In this document: positions 37,056-45,524 of the stretch, piece after piece
How the letters are laid out: every line of letters starts with the position of its first letter
Numbering within the stretch: the stretch's first letter is position 1
Assembly (NCBI RefSeq): GCF_000182645.1
Contig: NZ_ACQA01000001.1
Span: forward strand, 248,001 to 312,000
Direction of reading: 5' to 3'
Origin: Brucella intermedia LMG 3301
GTDB lineage: Bacteria > Pseudomonadota > Alphaproteobacteria > Rhizobiales > Rhizobiaceae
Length of the DNA stretch: 64,000 nt
Notes under the pieces: model-generated
The model's database searches: none
Seen by the model: only the letters and a program-made list of their open reading frames with translations
What the model was told of the DNA's origin: nothing
Program-made: the position numbers and the translations under genes

Positions 37056-37202
37056 GACGGTCTTCTACTACGGGAAAAAGGGCCGGAAAAGCGGGTTTCA
37101 GATGCGTGTTCGGCAGATTTCCACATTATGTGAAAAGAAATGCAATTGCTTGCTTGCGATTTGCGTAATGATGTGGCAGAAGTCCGCCGCACTCAAGAGA
37201 TT

Positions 37203-37277
<75 letters not shown>

Positions 37278-37469
37278 TTTCCTCCTGATATTCAACGCAA
37301 ATTTGGCTTCACCCTTTGTTGGGCAGGAGAGCAGATGCGCATCGGTGTGCACCCATCCCGCATTGCATAGTCGGCTGGATCAGCTACGCAACCAGCACCG
37401 CCTGTTCACATTCTTTGCAAGGCGCTCCGCATTTGCAGCTTTTAATGAGGTCGGCCCAGTTCACGCCGA

Positions 37470-37485
37470 CCCCGCTTCAGCGGGG
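37470..37485 (-). terminator. Hairpin after a small membrane-protein gene
   Basis: CCCCGCT and AGCGGGG with a 2-base loop, just downstream (on the minus strand) of the 41-residue frame ending at 37507. It supports that frame as a real transcript end. Confidence 0.5.
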
Positions 37486-37506
37486 CCCTCGTTCCGCGGC
37501 AGGCTT

Positions 37507-37632
37507 TTACGTGCCGCCTTCCTTGTTTTTCTTCTTCTTGCCCTCATCATAATGAAATTTGATGGCAAAGAACATGGCCACGCCCAACACGATGACCTTG
37601 AATGCCATCAAGCCTATAGGGATCCATTCCAT
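37507..37632 (-). CDS. Small single-pass membrane protein, hypothetical
   Basis: A 41-residue frame, ATG 37632 to TAA 37507. One hydrophobic stretch (IPIGLMAFKVIVLGVAMFFA) is followed by a strongly basic cytoplasmic tail (EGKKKKNKEGG). The positive-inside layout suggests a tail-in membrane anchor. A GC hairpin follows it. Small proteins of this kind recur in rhizobial genomes; function unknown. Confidence 0.6.
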   Translation of the reverse strand: MEWIPIGLMAFKVIVLGVAMFFAIKFHYDEGKKKKNKEGGT

Positions 37633-37948
37633 TTAACCGCATTCCCGAGCTGCTATTTTCCGTGACTGGCACTAGCACATCGCGGTTCGATGAACAGATC
37701 ATATTTGGTTGATCTCGCTGACGTTTGGAAAAGCGCTGTGTCGTGCAAATGGGATATTCGTTCAGGCGGACGCAGTCTTGCCATGCCGCCTTTCTTTCGC
37801 AGCCGCTCTTTTCGATGTATACTGCCTGCCTGATCGTCAGGCTTCACGCGGATTATCCGCTGATCATGTGAAAGCCGGAAATTGCGTGCAGGCCTGTCCT
37901 GACCGCCGCCCTTGCCGTCAGGACTGCCTAACCCGCAGGAGGAGCGTC
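37633..37948. other. Intergenic region without a recognised gene
   Basis: It holds the promoter and leader of the DUF2189 gene. An in-frame extension of that gene to 37709 has Cys- and Arg-rich, non-conserved character and is not considered coding. Confidence 0.4.
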
Positions 37949-38764
37949 ATGGCACAGTTTCATGTAATTGCAGGTCGGGACCAGACTGCCTTTTATCCGG
38001 AAGTCAAGCGCATCCAGATGGCGGATGTATTCGATGCCCTGCGTTTGGGTTTCGACGACTTCTGGGCGAAGCCATCGCATTACGTTTTTCTTTGTCTCAT
38101 ATATCCGCTGGCCGGGTTGTTCATCACCTATTGGAGCACGAACGCAAATGCGCTGCCGCTCCTGTTCCCCCTCATGTCCGGCTTCGCTTTGATCGGGCCG
38201 GTTGCCGCCTTGCCGCTTTATGAAATGAGCAGGCGCCGCGAGGAGAAAATGGACACGAGCTGGAGGCGCGCTTTCGATGTCAGCCGCTCCCCGGCATTGC
38301 CGTCGATCGTGGCCGTCGGCTCCTTCCTTTTCGCCATCTTCATTGCGTGGCTGTTGGTGGCTCAAAATCTCTATGTTCATTATTTCGGCCCCATGCCGCC
38401 CGAGAGCTTCTCGATGTTGATCAATCAGGTGTCATCGACGGAAGAGGGACGCAGTCTTATTTTCGCCGGTTGTGGCATTGGTTTCCTTTTTGCAATCGTC
38501 GTCCTGTGCTTGACGATCGTCACCTTTCCAATGCTGCTCGATCAGGATTGCGGGGCTGCGGCGGCTATCGCGACATCATTGCGCGTCGTCTGGCGCAATC
38601 CCCTGGAAGCGCTGCTTTGGGCGGCAATTGTAACCGCTATGCTTGTCGTGGGCTTCGCCACCATGTTTGCCGGACTGGCCGTGGTGCTGCCCATCCTTGG
38701 ACATGCGACCTGGCACCTCTATCGAAAGACGGTTGGGCAGCCGGCGTTGGCGCGCATGGGATGA
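37949..38764 (+). CDS. DUF2189 integral membrane protein
   Basis: A 271-residue inner-membrane protein with about six hydrophobic segments. A soluble N terminus (VFDALRLGFDDFWAKPSHYVF) is followed by the family's PLMSGFALIGPVAALPLYEMSRR block and FPMLLDQDCGAAAAI. ATG 37949 follows GCAGGAGGAG, which decides the start. Function unknown. It is adjacent to, but probably not part of, the urease remnant. Confidence 0.85.
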   Translation: MAQFHVIAGRDQTAFYPEVKRIQMADVFDALRLGFDDFWAKPSHYVFLCLIYPLAGLFITYWSTNANALPLLFPLMSGFALIGPVAALPLYEMSRRREEKMDTSWRRAFDVSRSPALPSIVAVGSFLFAIFIAWLLVAQNLYVHYFGPMPPESFSMLINQVSSTEEGRSLIFAGCGIGFLFAIVVLCLTIVTFPMLLDQDCGAAAAIATSLRVVWRNPLEALLWAAIVTAMLVVGFATMFAGLAVVLPILGHATWHLYRKTVGQPALARMG

Positions 38765-38922
38765 TCGGGACGGATCGGAGAGCCGACAACCAAAAGTAAC
38801 CTGTCGTGGAACTCCGAAATACGATTGGGCTGGACAAACGGATATTTGCAGTGGCCAATATAAGAGACGGCATTGGTAACACTTCATAGTTCCCAATAGT
38901 GTTGTGCCGTTTTGGCGTCGCG

Positions 38923-38952
38923 CCCGTGGCGCCGCATTACTTCTTGTTTTGA
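38923..38952 (+). pseudogene. Scar of the urease alpha subunit (ureC) 3' end
   Basis: The frame ends PVAPHYFLF and stop (TGA 38950-38952), 17 bases before ureE. Urease alpha subunits almost always end P-[ML]-A-Q-R-Y-F-L-F and directly precede ureE. The match covers only nine codons, and a stop lies about 35 bases further upstream in frame, so the rest of ureC is gone. Confidence 0.6.
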
Positions 38953-38969
38953 GCTTGAGAGGCAAACAA

Positions 38970-39488
38970 ATGTTTCGTGCCACTGCCATTATTCGTGCGG
39001 ATGAGGTGATCGATGCTGTGCCTGCTGGCCACGCCGTTCTTGAACGCGATGAGCGCCATCTGCGGCGCAAAGCCATTGCTCTGGAAGGCGGCGAGAAGGT
39101 GCTTGTCGATTTCGCGGAGCCGGTTGTGCTGGGTCACGGAGACAGGCTTGTTCTGGATGACGGGCGCGAAATTGAAATCCGCGCTGCAAGCGAGGAACTC
39201 TACGAAATCCGCGGGCGCGACCCGCTTCACATAGCCGAACTCGCCTGGCATATCGGCAACCGGCATCTGGCGGCACAGATCGAGAATGATCGTATCTTCA
39301 TTCTTCGCGACCATGTCATCAAGGCGATGCTCGAGGGGCTTGGCGCCAAGGTGACGGATGTAACGGCAATTTTCAGTCCGCTGCGCGGTGCATATGCGGG
39401 CGGCCATTCGCATCATGACCACGGACATCATCATGGCCATCACGACCATGACCATGACCACGAACATCATCACCATCACCACGACTGA
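38970..39488 (+). CDS. ureE: Urease accessory nickel metallochaperone UreE
   Basis: A 172-residue nickel chaperone that hands Ni to UreG for urease assembly. It has an N-terminal peptide-binding domain ([12 protein letters not shown]) and a metal domain with [17 protein letters not shown]. The C terminus carries a dense His/Asp/Gly tail of about 30 residues (from [14 protein letters not shown] on) that can hold several nickel ions. ATG 38970 follows GAGAGG. Intact, but its operon is not: ureABC and most of ureF are missing. It may now serve nickel storage, or a second urease encoded elsewhere. Confidence 0.93.
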   Translation: MFRATAIIRADEVIDAVPAGHAVLERDERHLRRKAIALEGGEKVLVDFAEPVVLGHGDRLVLDDGREIEIRAASEELYEIRGRDPLHIAELAWHIGNRHLAAQIENDRIFILRDHVIKAMLEGLGAKVTDVTAIFSPLRGAYAGGHSHHDHGHHHGHHDHDHDHEHHHHHHD

Positions 39489-39502
39489 TATTTACTGGCA
39501 TT

Positions 39503-39559
39503 AGCGACATCATGGCCATGAAACACGAACCCCAACATTCGAGGCTTTTTCGCACATGA
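39503..39559 (+). pseudogene. Scar of the urease accessory gene ureF 3' end
   Basis: In the 67 bases between ureE and ureG, one frame reads [18 protein letters not shown] and stops at 39557-39559, overlapping the ureG start (ATGA). UreF proteins typically end with a MRHETQYSRLFRS-like block and overlap ureG in this way. The first 90% or so of ureF has been deleted cleanly, without damaging ureE or ureG. Confidence 0.75.
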
Positions 39560-40176
39560 CTCAGAAAAACGGACCCTTGCGCATCGGCATTGGCGGGCCG
39601 GTGGGATCGGGAAAGACGACGCTGACCGAAAAGCTCTGCAAGGCGATGCGCGATAAATATTCGGTCGCCGTGATTACCAACGATATCTACACGCAGGAGG
39701 ACGCCCTTATTCTGGCTCGTTCCCAGGCCTTGCCCGAGGAACGGATCATGGGCGTCGAGACGGGCGGATGCCCGCACACGGCGATCCGCGAGGACGCCTC
39801 CATCAATCTGCAGGCAATTGCCGAAATGAACCGGCGGATTCCGGATCTGGATATCGTCTTCATCGAATCTGGCGGCGACAATCTGGCGGCCACGTTCTCG
39901 CCCGATCTGGCGGACCTGACGCTTTATGTTATCTCGGTTTGCCAGGGCGAGGAAATTCCGCGCAAGGGCGGACCGGGCATCACGCGGTCGGATTTCCTGG
40001 TGATCAACAAGAGCGATCTTGCCCCGCATGTGCACGTTGATCTCGATGTCATGCAGGGGGATGCGGCGCGGATGCGCGGCGCGCGACCGTTCGGTTTCAC
40101 CGATCTCCATCGCGGCAAGGGCGTCCCGGAGATTATCGACTTCATCGTCGAGAATGGCGGGCTGGAGCTGCGTTGA
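39556..40176 (+). CDS. ureG: Urease accessory GTPase UreG
   Basis: A 206-residue SIMIBI GTPase that powers nickel insertion into urease. P-loop [10 protein letters not shown] at residues 10-19, [12 protein letters not shown], the nickel-binding CPH in [28 protein letters not shown] and NKSDLAP. Intact and coupled to the ureF scar by an ATGA overlap. Without UreF and UreD (also UreH) it cannot form the usual maturation complex from this locus alone. Confidence 0.95.
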   Translation: MTQKNGPLRIGIGGPVGSGKTTLTEKLCKAMRDKYSVAVITNDIYTQEDALILARSQALPEERIMGVETGGCPHTAIREDASINLQAIAEMNRRIPDLDIVFIESGGDNLAATFSPDLADLTLYVISVCQGEEIPRKGGPGITRSDFLVINKSDLAPHVHVDLDVMQGDAARMRGARPFGFTDLHRGKGVPEIIDFIVENGGLELR

Positions 40177-40185
40177 GCGCAGCTC
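40165..40185. terminator. Stem-loop across the ureG stop
   Basis: GAGCTGCG and CGCAGCTC form a perfect 8-bp stem around TTGAG, which includes the ureG stop codon. No strong T-run, so terminator function is weak or uncertain. Confidence 0.4.
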
Positions 40186-40365
40186 GTTACGGGATCATGT
40201 CTTAAGCTGGCTTGCAGCATCGCGATCTCGGCATTGACTGCTGTGATCACGTCAACCCTGAGCCACATCGCTCACGGCTGGCCTGTAACCGAAATCGAAG
40301 GGCCTTATGCCTTGGAACTTCAAATCTAACGCCATCGGCTGACCGCTTACGAAGCACCGGAGATT

Positions 40366-43300
40366 TTACCACTTCACTCTGAATCCGAGTGTGCCTTTGT
40401 AGGAGTAACTGTCGCCGAAGTCGGCGAGGCTGGTATTGATAGCGCCCTCGCCATAGACCGAGTATTTGTCGCTGTTCCAGTTATAGCTACCACCAAGCCC
40501 GATACCGCCCCACAGCCGCTCGTTCTGATTGGCAAAAGTGGTTCCCGAAACATCCACTTTCGTTCCTTCGAGGAATTCATAATAGAGGTTTGCGATACCG
40601 TAGACCTGCGCTCTGTCGATCAGACCATTGGCATTATACCAGGAGTTTTGATGTTCAACGGCAAGGCCGAGACGGCCTTGGAGGCTTTCGCCACGGTCAA
40701 GACTGATACGGGCCCCGAAAACATCGTTGAAGCTGTCGAAATCAACTTTCGAATAGGTCAACTGTGCCTGTGGTGTGATCGACCAGTTTTGATCAAGCGT
40801 TACACGTTGGCCGGTTTCACCTGAGATCGCAAAACCAAAGCCATTATTGCTATCGGCCAGACTGAGGCCGTCCAGACCAGCCGTGAATTCGCTGTCATTG
40901 GCACTGAGATCGCTATCATACCAAGTCAGCTGTGCCTGACCGTCCACGTAAAAGCCGTTATCGCCATACCAGGTCAGCGTGCCGCCAAATCCATAACCAT
41001 CTGTGGAGACTTCATCGTCCCCGAAGATTGAATAGGTCTTGGCCTTGCCGTGCGTATAGTGAACCGTAAACCCGCCGATCAGCTTTCCAGCGCCGTTTTC
41101 CAGCAGCATACCGTCCAGGCCCGCTTGCAGCTTGAATATGTTGTAGTCGTAGTTTTCTCCAGATGTTGAAAACTTGGGATCGATCTTGCTGTGCGCCCCT
41201 TCGATGCGTCCCCAGATGCCTCTGCCCTCAATCAGGTTGCCGGCTTCAGATGCAGGGGCATAGGGCGCGCCCGCTGGGTCTGCGCCTTCGGACAGCATCA
41301 CATTGCCTGCGTTGCTCCAATAACGGTTGCCTGTCCGCTGTTGCAGCGTCGGCAGACTGTTCAAGCCGAGCAGAAACTGCGGATAGGTCTCATAGAGACT
41401 AACGCCCGGCTGATAAATCGGTTGATTGGGTTCATCCGGGTCGACTGGAATGTCTGGATCGACCGGGTCCGTCGGAATGCGGTTAGACCGCAAATACCAA
41501 TTGCCATCACCCGGCTGTGAGGTGCTGCCTTGGAAGAGACGATAAGCATAGGCGCCGCCCACAACGGCCTGTTGGCCATTAAATACATAATCGCCCGCAA
41601 GAGAAAATGCATTTGGGTCTGATGTGCCGCCAACTGTAACGATTTGAATCCCTTCGATTGTATCGTCACCGTTCCCGTTAATGTTTTTGACTTTAACGGT
41701 CGTATTTCCTGATGTATCGCCAAGGATTGCTAGTTTATCGGTCAGCGAGCTGTCATTGCCGAGTACGGTATCGAGCGAAAGAATTCCGCCCTGTCCTGTA
41801 TAATTACCGGCGATGGTCAAAGTACCGATAGAACTTGCGAGCCCCTGACTGCCCCCCGGCGTCTGTCCCGGAGCAACCGTGCCTGTATTAAGAGTCGAGC
41901 CAACAACCCCGGTGCCTTCCAGCGTGCCGCCGGCCAGAATATTGGCTGTTGCTGTCGATATGTCGCCATTTATCTGCAAGATACCCGTGTTAGGAAGCAA
42001 GGTGCCGGTGAAGCTCAGCTGGTTTTCGTTCAAAATGGTACGGCCAGCCGCAGCTTCAATGGTTCCATCGCCCACTATTGCCAGCGTCGACGGCCTTGAC
42101 GGGCCATCAAGATACTGCGCGTCGAACTGATCGAAGATATAATTATCAGAGGTATGGTTGAACCGGATCAATCCGGTCCCCTCGCCAAACTCCACCGTCT
42201 GCGCCATCAAACGACCGGGGGCGACCGCAGCTCCTCCCACAGAGCCACCGATACTCAATGTACCATTTCCTGTCGTCTCGCCGCCCAATATCAGTGTACC
42301 GTTTGATACGTGGTCAACCAGACTATAGAGCTGCTTGTAAACCCCGCCGCTGTCATCCGTCTCCGCGAGGAAAGTCGCCGTGCCAATACGAACCTCGCCG
42401 TTGTCGGCAATAGTCAACTCACCGGTTCCGCTTTGCCCCACTCGCAACGCACCGGTATCAGTCGATGTAGTCGAATTATTCCAGGGCGAAAGATAGTCTT
42501 GTAATATGCCAGACTGGTACCATACCGAGTTCGTACCGGACACTGTAATGGAGCCTGTTCCTCCGTTGATGCCTACATTTGTGTCGAGAGCGGATCTGTC
42601 AACGTAATTCTGGTAGATGACGCCTATCTGATAGTCGGTATAACTGTGAACCTTGCCGCCAGAGAGGATGTTGACGCTACCAACGCTATTTTGACCATTG
42701 CCAATAACAAGGCCTTGCCCGAAGAACGCCATGGGCACATCATTGCGCGTTGCAGCCGCCGAGCCATCCAACGTGATTGCGCCTGTACCTCCGTCAAACC
42801 CTACGGTAGCCTTACCCTTGGTCAAGGTATTGATGTTACTACTGTTATAATTGACACCGGGGTCGCCTAACTTGCCCCCTGCGAGGATATTCACTGCGCC
42901 GTTGCTTCCAGCACCATCCCCAACGATAAATTCACCGCGATCATAGGTTGTGAAAGCCGCCCCGTCCAGATTCAATGTACCTGCGCCGCCATCGACGCCG
43001 ATATATAGCCCTCCGAAAAGTGAAGAGCTAACAAAAACTGGTGCACAACCCTGGCAGGACGTGTCGAGCCACAACGGACCTTCCGGAGGAACGCCAGTAT
43101 CTTTACCGGTGCCAACGAGATTGACTTCTCCGATGCTGCCCGTCCCTTTGCCAATACTAATCGCGTTTGCACCCAAGGTCGTGACTATAGGTCCTTCAAG
43201 AGAAAGGGTTAGTGTGCCACGTCCACCATTTGCACCAACCTCTAATTCATTGCCAGTATTGAGATAGGTACTGCTCGTTGGAGATTCAGCATTTGGAAGA

Positions 43301-43656
43301 ACATTGATCGTCACAGATCCGGTTTGACCAGCAATCGTGCCGATACGATCAGCTAAATTCGAATTATAGCCCACCGGCGAACCGAGATCGATCGTCCCAA
43401 CGGCATTACCATTATTCACTGTCGAACCAGAACCCTGTGGTCCGTTGTTGTCGTCCCAGTTAAAGGGGTCGAAAAAATCGTCGCTTACAGCGCCTGTCCA
43501 GTCGTTCGCCTGGACTATAGAGGGAGTGGCGATGCAAATGGCAGTCGCGGCTACAGACGCCATAAAGAAACGAGAAGATCGTTTCAGTTGGCCAATAAAA
43601 TGGGTCTTCCCTACCGACAAAGTCCCCTCCCGGAATACGAATCGATGCAACGACAT
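40366..43656 (-). CDS. Autotransporter (type Va) outer-membrane protein
   Basis: About 1,096 residues from ATG 43656. The signal peptide (RSSRFFMASVAATAICIA, cleaved near VQA-ND) has an extended basic leader. A Gly/Asn-rich beta-helix passenger with repeated G-T-L-T-L and N-G-T-L-x-I-G-G strands follows. Next comes a Pro/Asp linker (PVDPDIPVDPDEPNQP), and then a C-terminal beta-barrel of about 270 residues starting near WGRIEG and ending in aromatic Trp (FRVKW). It is secreted through its own barrel. Brucella relatives (Oma/Bma proteins) act in adhesion, but this passenger lacks a recognised active site. A TTG at 43707 is an alternative start. It is less GC-rich than the housekeeping genes. 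Confidence 0.88.
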   Translation of the reverse strand: MSLHRFVFREGTLSVGKTHFIGQLKRSSRFFMASVAATAICIATPSIVQANDWTGAVSDDFFDPFNWDDNNGPQGSGSTVNNGNAVGTIDLGSPVGYNSNLADRIGTIAGQTGSVTINVLPNAESPTSSTYLNTGNELEVGANGGRGTLTLSLEGPIVTTLGANAISIGKGTGSIGEVNLVGTGKDTGVPPEGPLWLDTSCQGCAPVFVSSSLFGGLYIGVDGGAGTLNLDGAAFTTYDRGEFIVGDGAGSNGAVNILAGGKLGDPGVNYNSSNINTLTKGKATVGFDGGTGAITLDGSAAATRNDVPMAFFGQGLVIGNGQNSVGSVNILSGGKVHSYTDYQIGVIYQNYVDRSALDTNVGINGGTGSITVSGTNSVWYQSGILQDYLSPWNNSTTSTDTGALRVGQSGTGELTIADNGEVRIGTATFLAETDDSGGVYKQLYSLVDHVSNGTLILGGETTGNGTLSIGGSVGGAAVAPGRLMAQTVEFGEGTGLIRFNHTSDNYIFDQFDAQYLDGPSRPSTLAIVGDGTIEAAAGRTILNENQLSFTGTLLPNTGILQINGDISTATANILAGGTLEGTGVVGSTLNTGTVAPGQTPGGSQGLASSIGTLTIAGNYTGQGGILSLDTVLGNDSSLTDKLAILGDTSGNTTVKVKNINGNGDDTIEGIQIVTVGGTSDPNAFSLAGDYVFNGQQAVVGGAYAYRLFQGSTSQPGDGNWYLRSNRIPTDPVDPDIPVDPDEPNQPIYQPGVSLYETYPQFLLGLNSLPTLQQRTGNRYWSNAGNVMLSEGADPAGAPYAPASEAGNLIEGRGIWGRIEGAHSKIDPKFSTSGENYDYNIFKLQAGLDGMLLENGAGKLIGGFTVHYTHGKAKTYSIFGDDEVSTDGYGFGGTLTWYGDNGFYVDGQAQLTWYDSDLSANDSEFTAGLDGLSLADSNNGFGFAISGETGQRVTLDQNWSITPQAQLTYSKVDFDSFNDVFGARISLDRGESLQGRLGLAVEHQNSWYNANGLIDRAQVYGIANLYYEFLEGTKVDVSGTTFANQNERLWGGIGLGGSYNWNSDKYSVYGEGAINTSLADFGDSYSYKGTLGFRVKW

Positions 43657-43680
43657 ATTTTCTGCGGAGTAGACGCTGTT

Positions 43681-43705
43681 GATCGAAATCCGTTTGATTT
43701 CGATC
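43681..43705. promoter_or_regulatory. Inverted repeat just upstream of the autotransporter start
   Basis: GATCGAAATC and GATTTCGATC form a perfect 10-bp palindrome with a 5-base spacer, 25 bases before the autotransporter ATG. It may be an operator for control of surface expression, or a leader hairpin. The facing SapC-family gene starts about 110 bases away. Confidence 0.5.
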
Positions 43706-43813
43706 AATGAATGCCAATAAAAAGTTGGTATATTATCGTATATAAGTTATATTGAAGATAACTGGAGTTGGTGGCAGTGTCTATACAAAAAAAATTGCCC
43801 TAGCGATCGTATC

Positions 43814-44590
43814 ATGTCGAATTTGGAGCCTGAACGCACAGTGAGGTCGGGGGATTCGATAGTATTCAAAGCGCCGGTTGTTTTGTCTGCAGAGGCACAC
43901 CGGACTTTTGGTTATGTGCCAGAATCAGGAAGCAATACTATCCAGTTACCTCTCTTCGTCCCTATTGCCTCGTTCGAATTCTTCAAAATTGCCAGTTGTT
44001 ATCCGATCTTGTTTTTTAATGATGAAGACGTCTTTCCGGTTGCCATCACAGCTCCGATCAGCAAAGATGGTGCAATTTATGGCAAACACCCGACCGATGT
44101 TGCGCCTTACTTGCCCAGTATCTTGCAACTCTATCCGTTCATTCTGGAGAAACTTCCAGATCGCGATGCAGGGGTGCTCGTCTTCGACGAGAAGAGCGGA
44201 CGGGTCGTCCCCTTGAGTGAAAACAGGAGTGCCGCGGCATTATTCGATGGTGCTGGCACGCCGACCGAAACATTGCATCGGATCGCCTCTTCTGCAGCAC
44301 AGGTTTACGACGGTCGCAGGCGGGCAGCGTCTTTTGCCCTCGCGTTGAAAACAGCCGGCCTTCTGACACCGAGCGCACTGGAGTTCAACGAAATCAGACC
44401 CAAAGATTCCAAGCAACGCCGGTTCTATATGATCAATGAGCCAGCGTACAGAGCTTTACCGAAAGACACGGTCGATGCCTGGTTTGTAAGGGGTTGGCTG
44501 GATCTGGCCACCCTTGTTATTGCCACTCAACATAACTGGTTGAATTATCTCCATCGTCCTGTTTCACCCGCCGACACAACGGTGAGCTAA
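43814..44590 (+). CDS. SapC-family protein
   Basis: A 258-residue protein fitting the SapC family (PF07277): FVPIASFEFFKIASCYPILFFNDEDVFPVAI, then YLPSILQLYPFIL. The name derives from surface-array loci; the biochemical role is unknown, though relatives often sit near tailoring enzymes such as flavin halogenases. No signal peptide or membrane segment is seen. No clear ribosome site precedes ATG 43814. It is the first gene of a tight AT-rich cluster and ends two bases before the GNAT gene. In this setting a carrier or binding partner for the enzymes is plausible, but that is only inference. Confidence 0.7.
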   Translation: MSNLEPERTVRSGDSIVFKAPVVLSAEAHRTFGYVPESGSNTIQLPLFVPIASFEFFKIASCYPILFFNDEDVFPVAITAPISKDGAIYGKHPTDVAPYLPSILQLYPFILEKLPDRDAGVLVFDEKSGRVVPLSENRSAAALFDGAGTPTETLHRIASSAAQVYDGRRRAASFALALKTAGLLTPSALEFNEIRPKDSKQRRFYMINEPAYRALPKDTVDAWFVRGWLDLATLVIATQHNWLNYLHRPVSPADTTVS

Positions 44591-44592
44591 AC

Positions 44593-45261
44593 ATGGTTAC
44601 GATCACTATTCCTCCCCAAGCAATTGTCATCCCGCTACCGAAGGAAGATGAGGTATTTCATAGTTCCAATTCTATCCGTCCAGAGATCTATATTGAGAGC
44701 GGAGATTATTACGTTCGTAGTCTTCGGGATTCAGATGTCACCGAAGATCTCGTCTCCTGGTTCAATCGCAGAGATATGCTGCGCGGACTGAACCTCAATG
44801 AACTTAATTTCACGCTAGCGAGCTTCAGAAATTTTATTGTCAGGTTTGATAATTTCCATAACTACATTCTGGGTATTTTCGACCACGACGACGATAACCT
44901 GGTGGGCTTTTACACCATCGACGTCAATCGCAACCACAAGATAGGTAGCCTGACCACCGGTATCGGCGATCAAAAACAACGTGGCAAGCAGACATTATGG
45001 GCCACAATCGACGATATTCTCGATCATTTTTATGCCGAACGAGACATAGAAAAATTCACTGCGCGTATTCTGGCGCGCAACTACGCAATGCTGTTTAATT
45101 TCAAAAACAACTCACGATTTGTACTAGAGGCTCACTTGAAGCAGGAATGTCTGGCGCCGAATGGTGAACGCCTGGACCTTCTGGTCTTTGCTTCATTCAA
45201 AAACGCACCATCGACACGCGCCTTCATTCCTCGGAAAACGAATGGGACATCAACAGTATGA
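44593..45261 (+). CDS. GNAT-fold acyltransferase-like protein
   Basis: A 222-residue protein resembling RimJ/RimL-type N-acetyltransferases. A central stretch has GIFDHDDDNLVGFYTIDVNRNHKIG, then a beta-bulge and helix (KQRGKQTLWATIDDILDHFYA) where the CoA pyrophosphate loop normally lies, and FTARILARNYAMLFNFKN, which matches the late GNAT helix. The first 45 residues are extra. The stop overlaps the acyl carrier protein start (ATGA), suggesting linked function. It could transfer an acyl group from the carrier protein rather than from acetyl-CoA; this is inferred from context only. Confidence 0.7.
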   Translation: MVTITIPPQAIVIPLPKEDEVFHSSNSIRPEIYIESGDYYVRSLRDSDVTEDLVSWFNRRDMLRGLNLNELNFTLASFRNFIVRFDNFHNYILGIFDHDDDNLVGFYTIDVNRNHKIGSLTTGIGDQKQRGKQTLWATIDDILDHFYAERDIEKFTARILARNYAMLFNFKNNSRFVLEAHLKQECLAPNGERLDLLVFASFKNAPSTRAFIPRKTNGTSTV

Positions 45262-45524
45262 CCGGTCAAACGCAGCAGCTATCGCATGAAGATAACTTGG
45301 TCGTTGAGGCAAAGAACATTCTGGCTGGATGCTTGTTCATACCCGCTGAGACAATTCCCGATAGTGCGGATATCGGATCACTGGGCGAACTCGATAGTTT
45401 GACTTTCGAGCTAATTGTTCTCGAAATCGAAAAGCACATCGGTCGCCAAGTCGATCCTATAGCTCTGCTGGAGATGCAGTCTGTAGCTGATTTGGCCGAA
45501 TTGCTACGCAAAGAAAAAGCATGA
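45258..45524 (+). CDS. Acyl carrier protein (discrete)
   Basis: An 88-residue carrier protein. Helix I is EDNLVVEAKNILAGCL, the phosphopantetheine site is the Ser in LGELDSLTFELIVLEIE (near residue 46), and helix IV is ADLAELLRKEK. It differs from housekeeping AcpP (no DSLD/TVEL core), so it is probably dedicated to this pathway. ATGA overlaps join it to both the GNAT and P450 genes. A phosphopantetheinyl transferase is not encoded here and must be supplied by the host. Confidence 0.87.
   Translation: MTGQTQQLSHEDNLVVEAKNILAGCLFIPAETIPDSADIGSLGELDSLTFELIVLEIEKHIGRQVDPIALLEMQSVADLAELLRKEKA

Noticed and set aside
39400..39486. Short tandem repeats (CAT/CAC/GAC-rich) resembling a repeat array
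   Set aside because: This is the His/Asp-rich coding tail of ureE, not a CRISPR or satellite. No CRISPR array or cas gene is present anywhere in the window.
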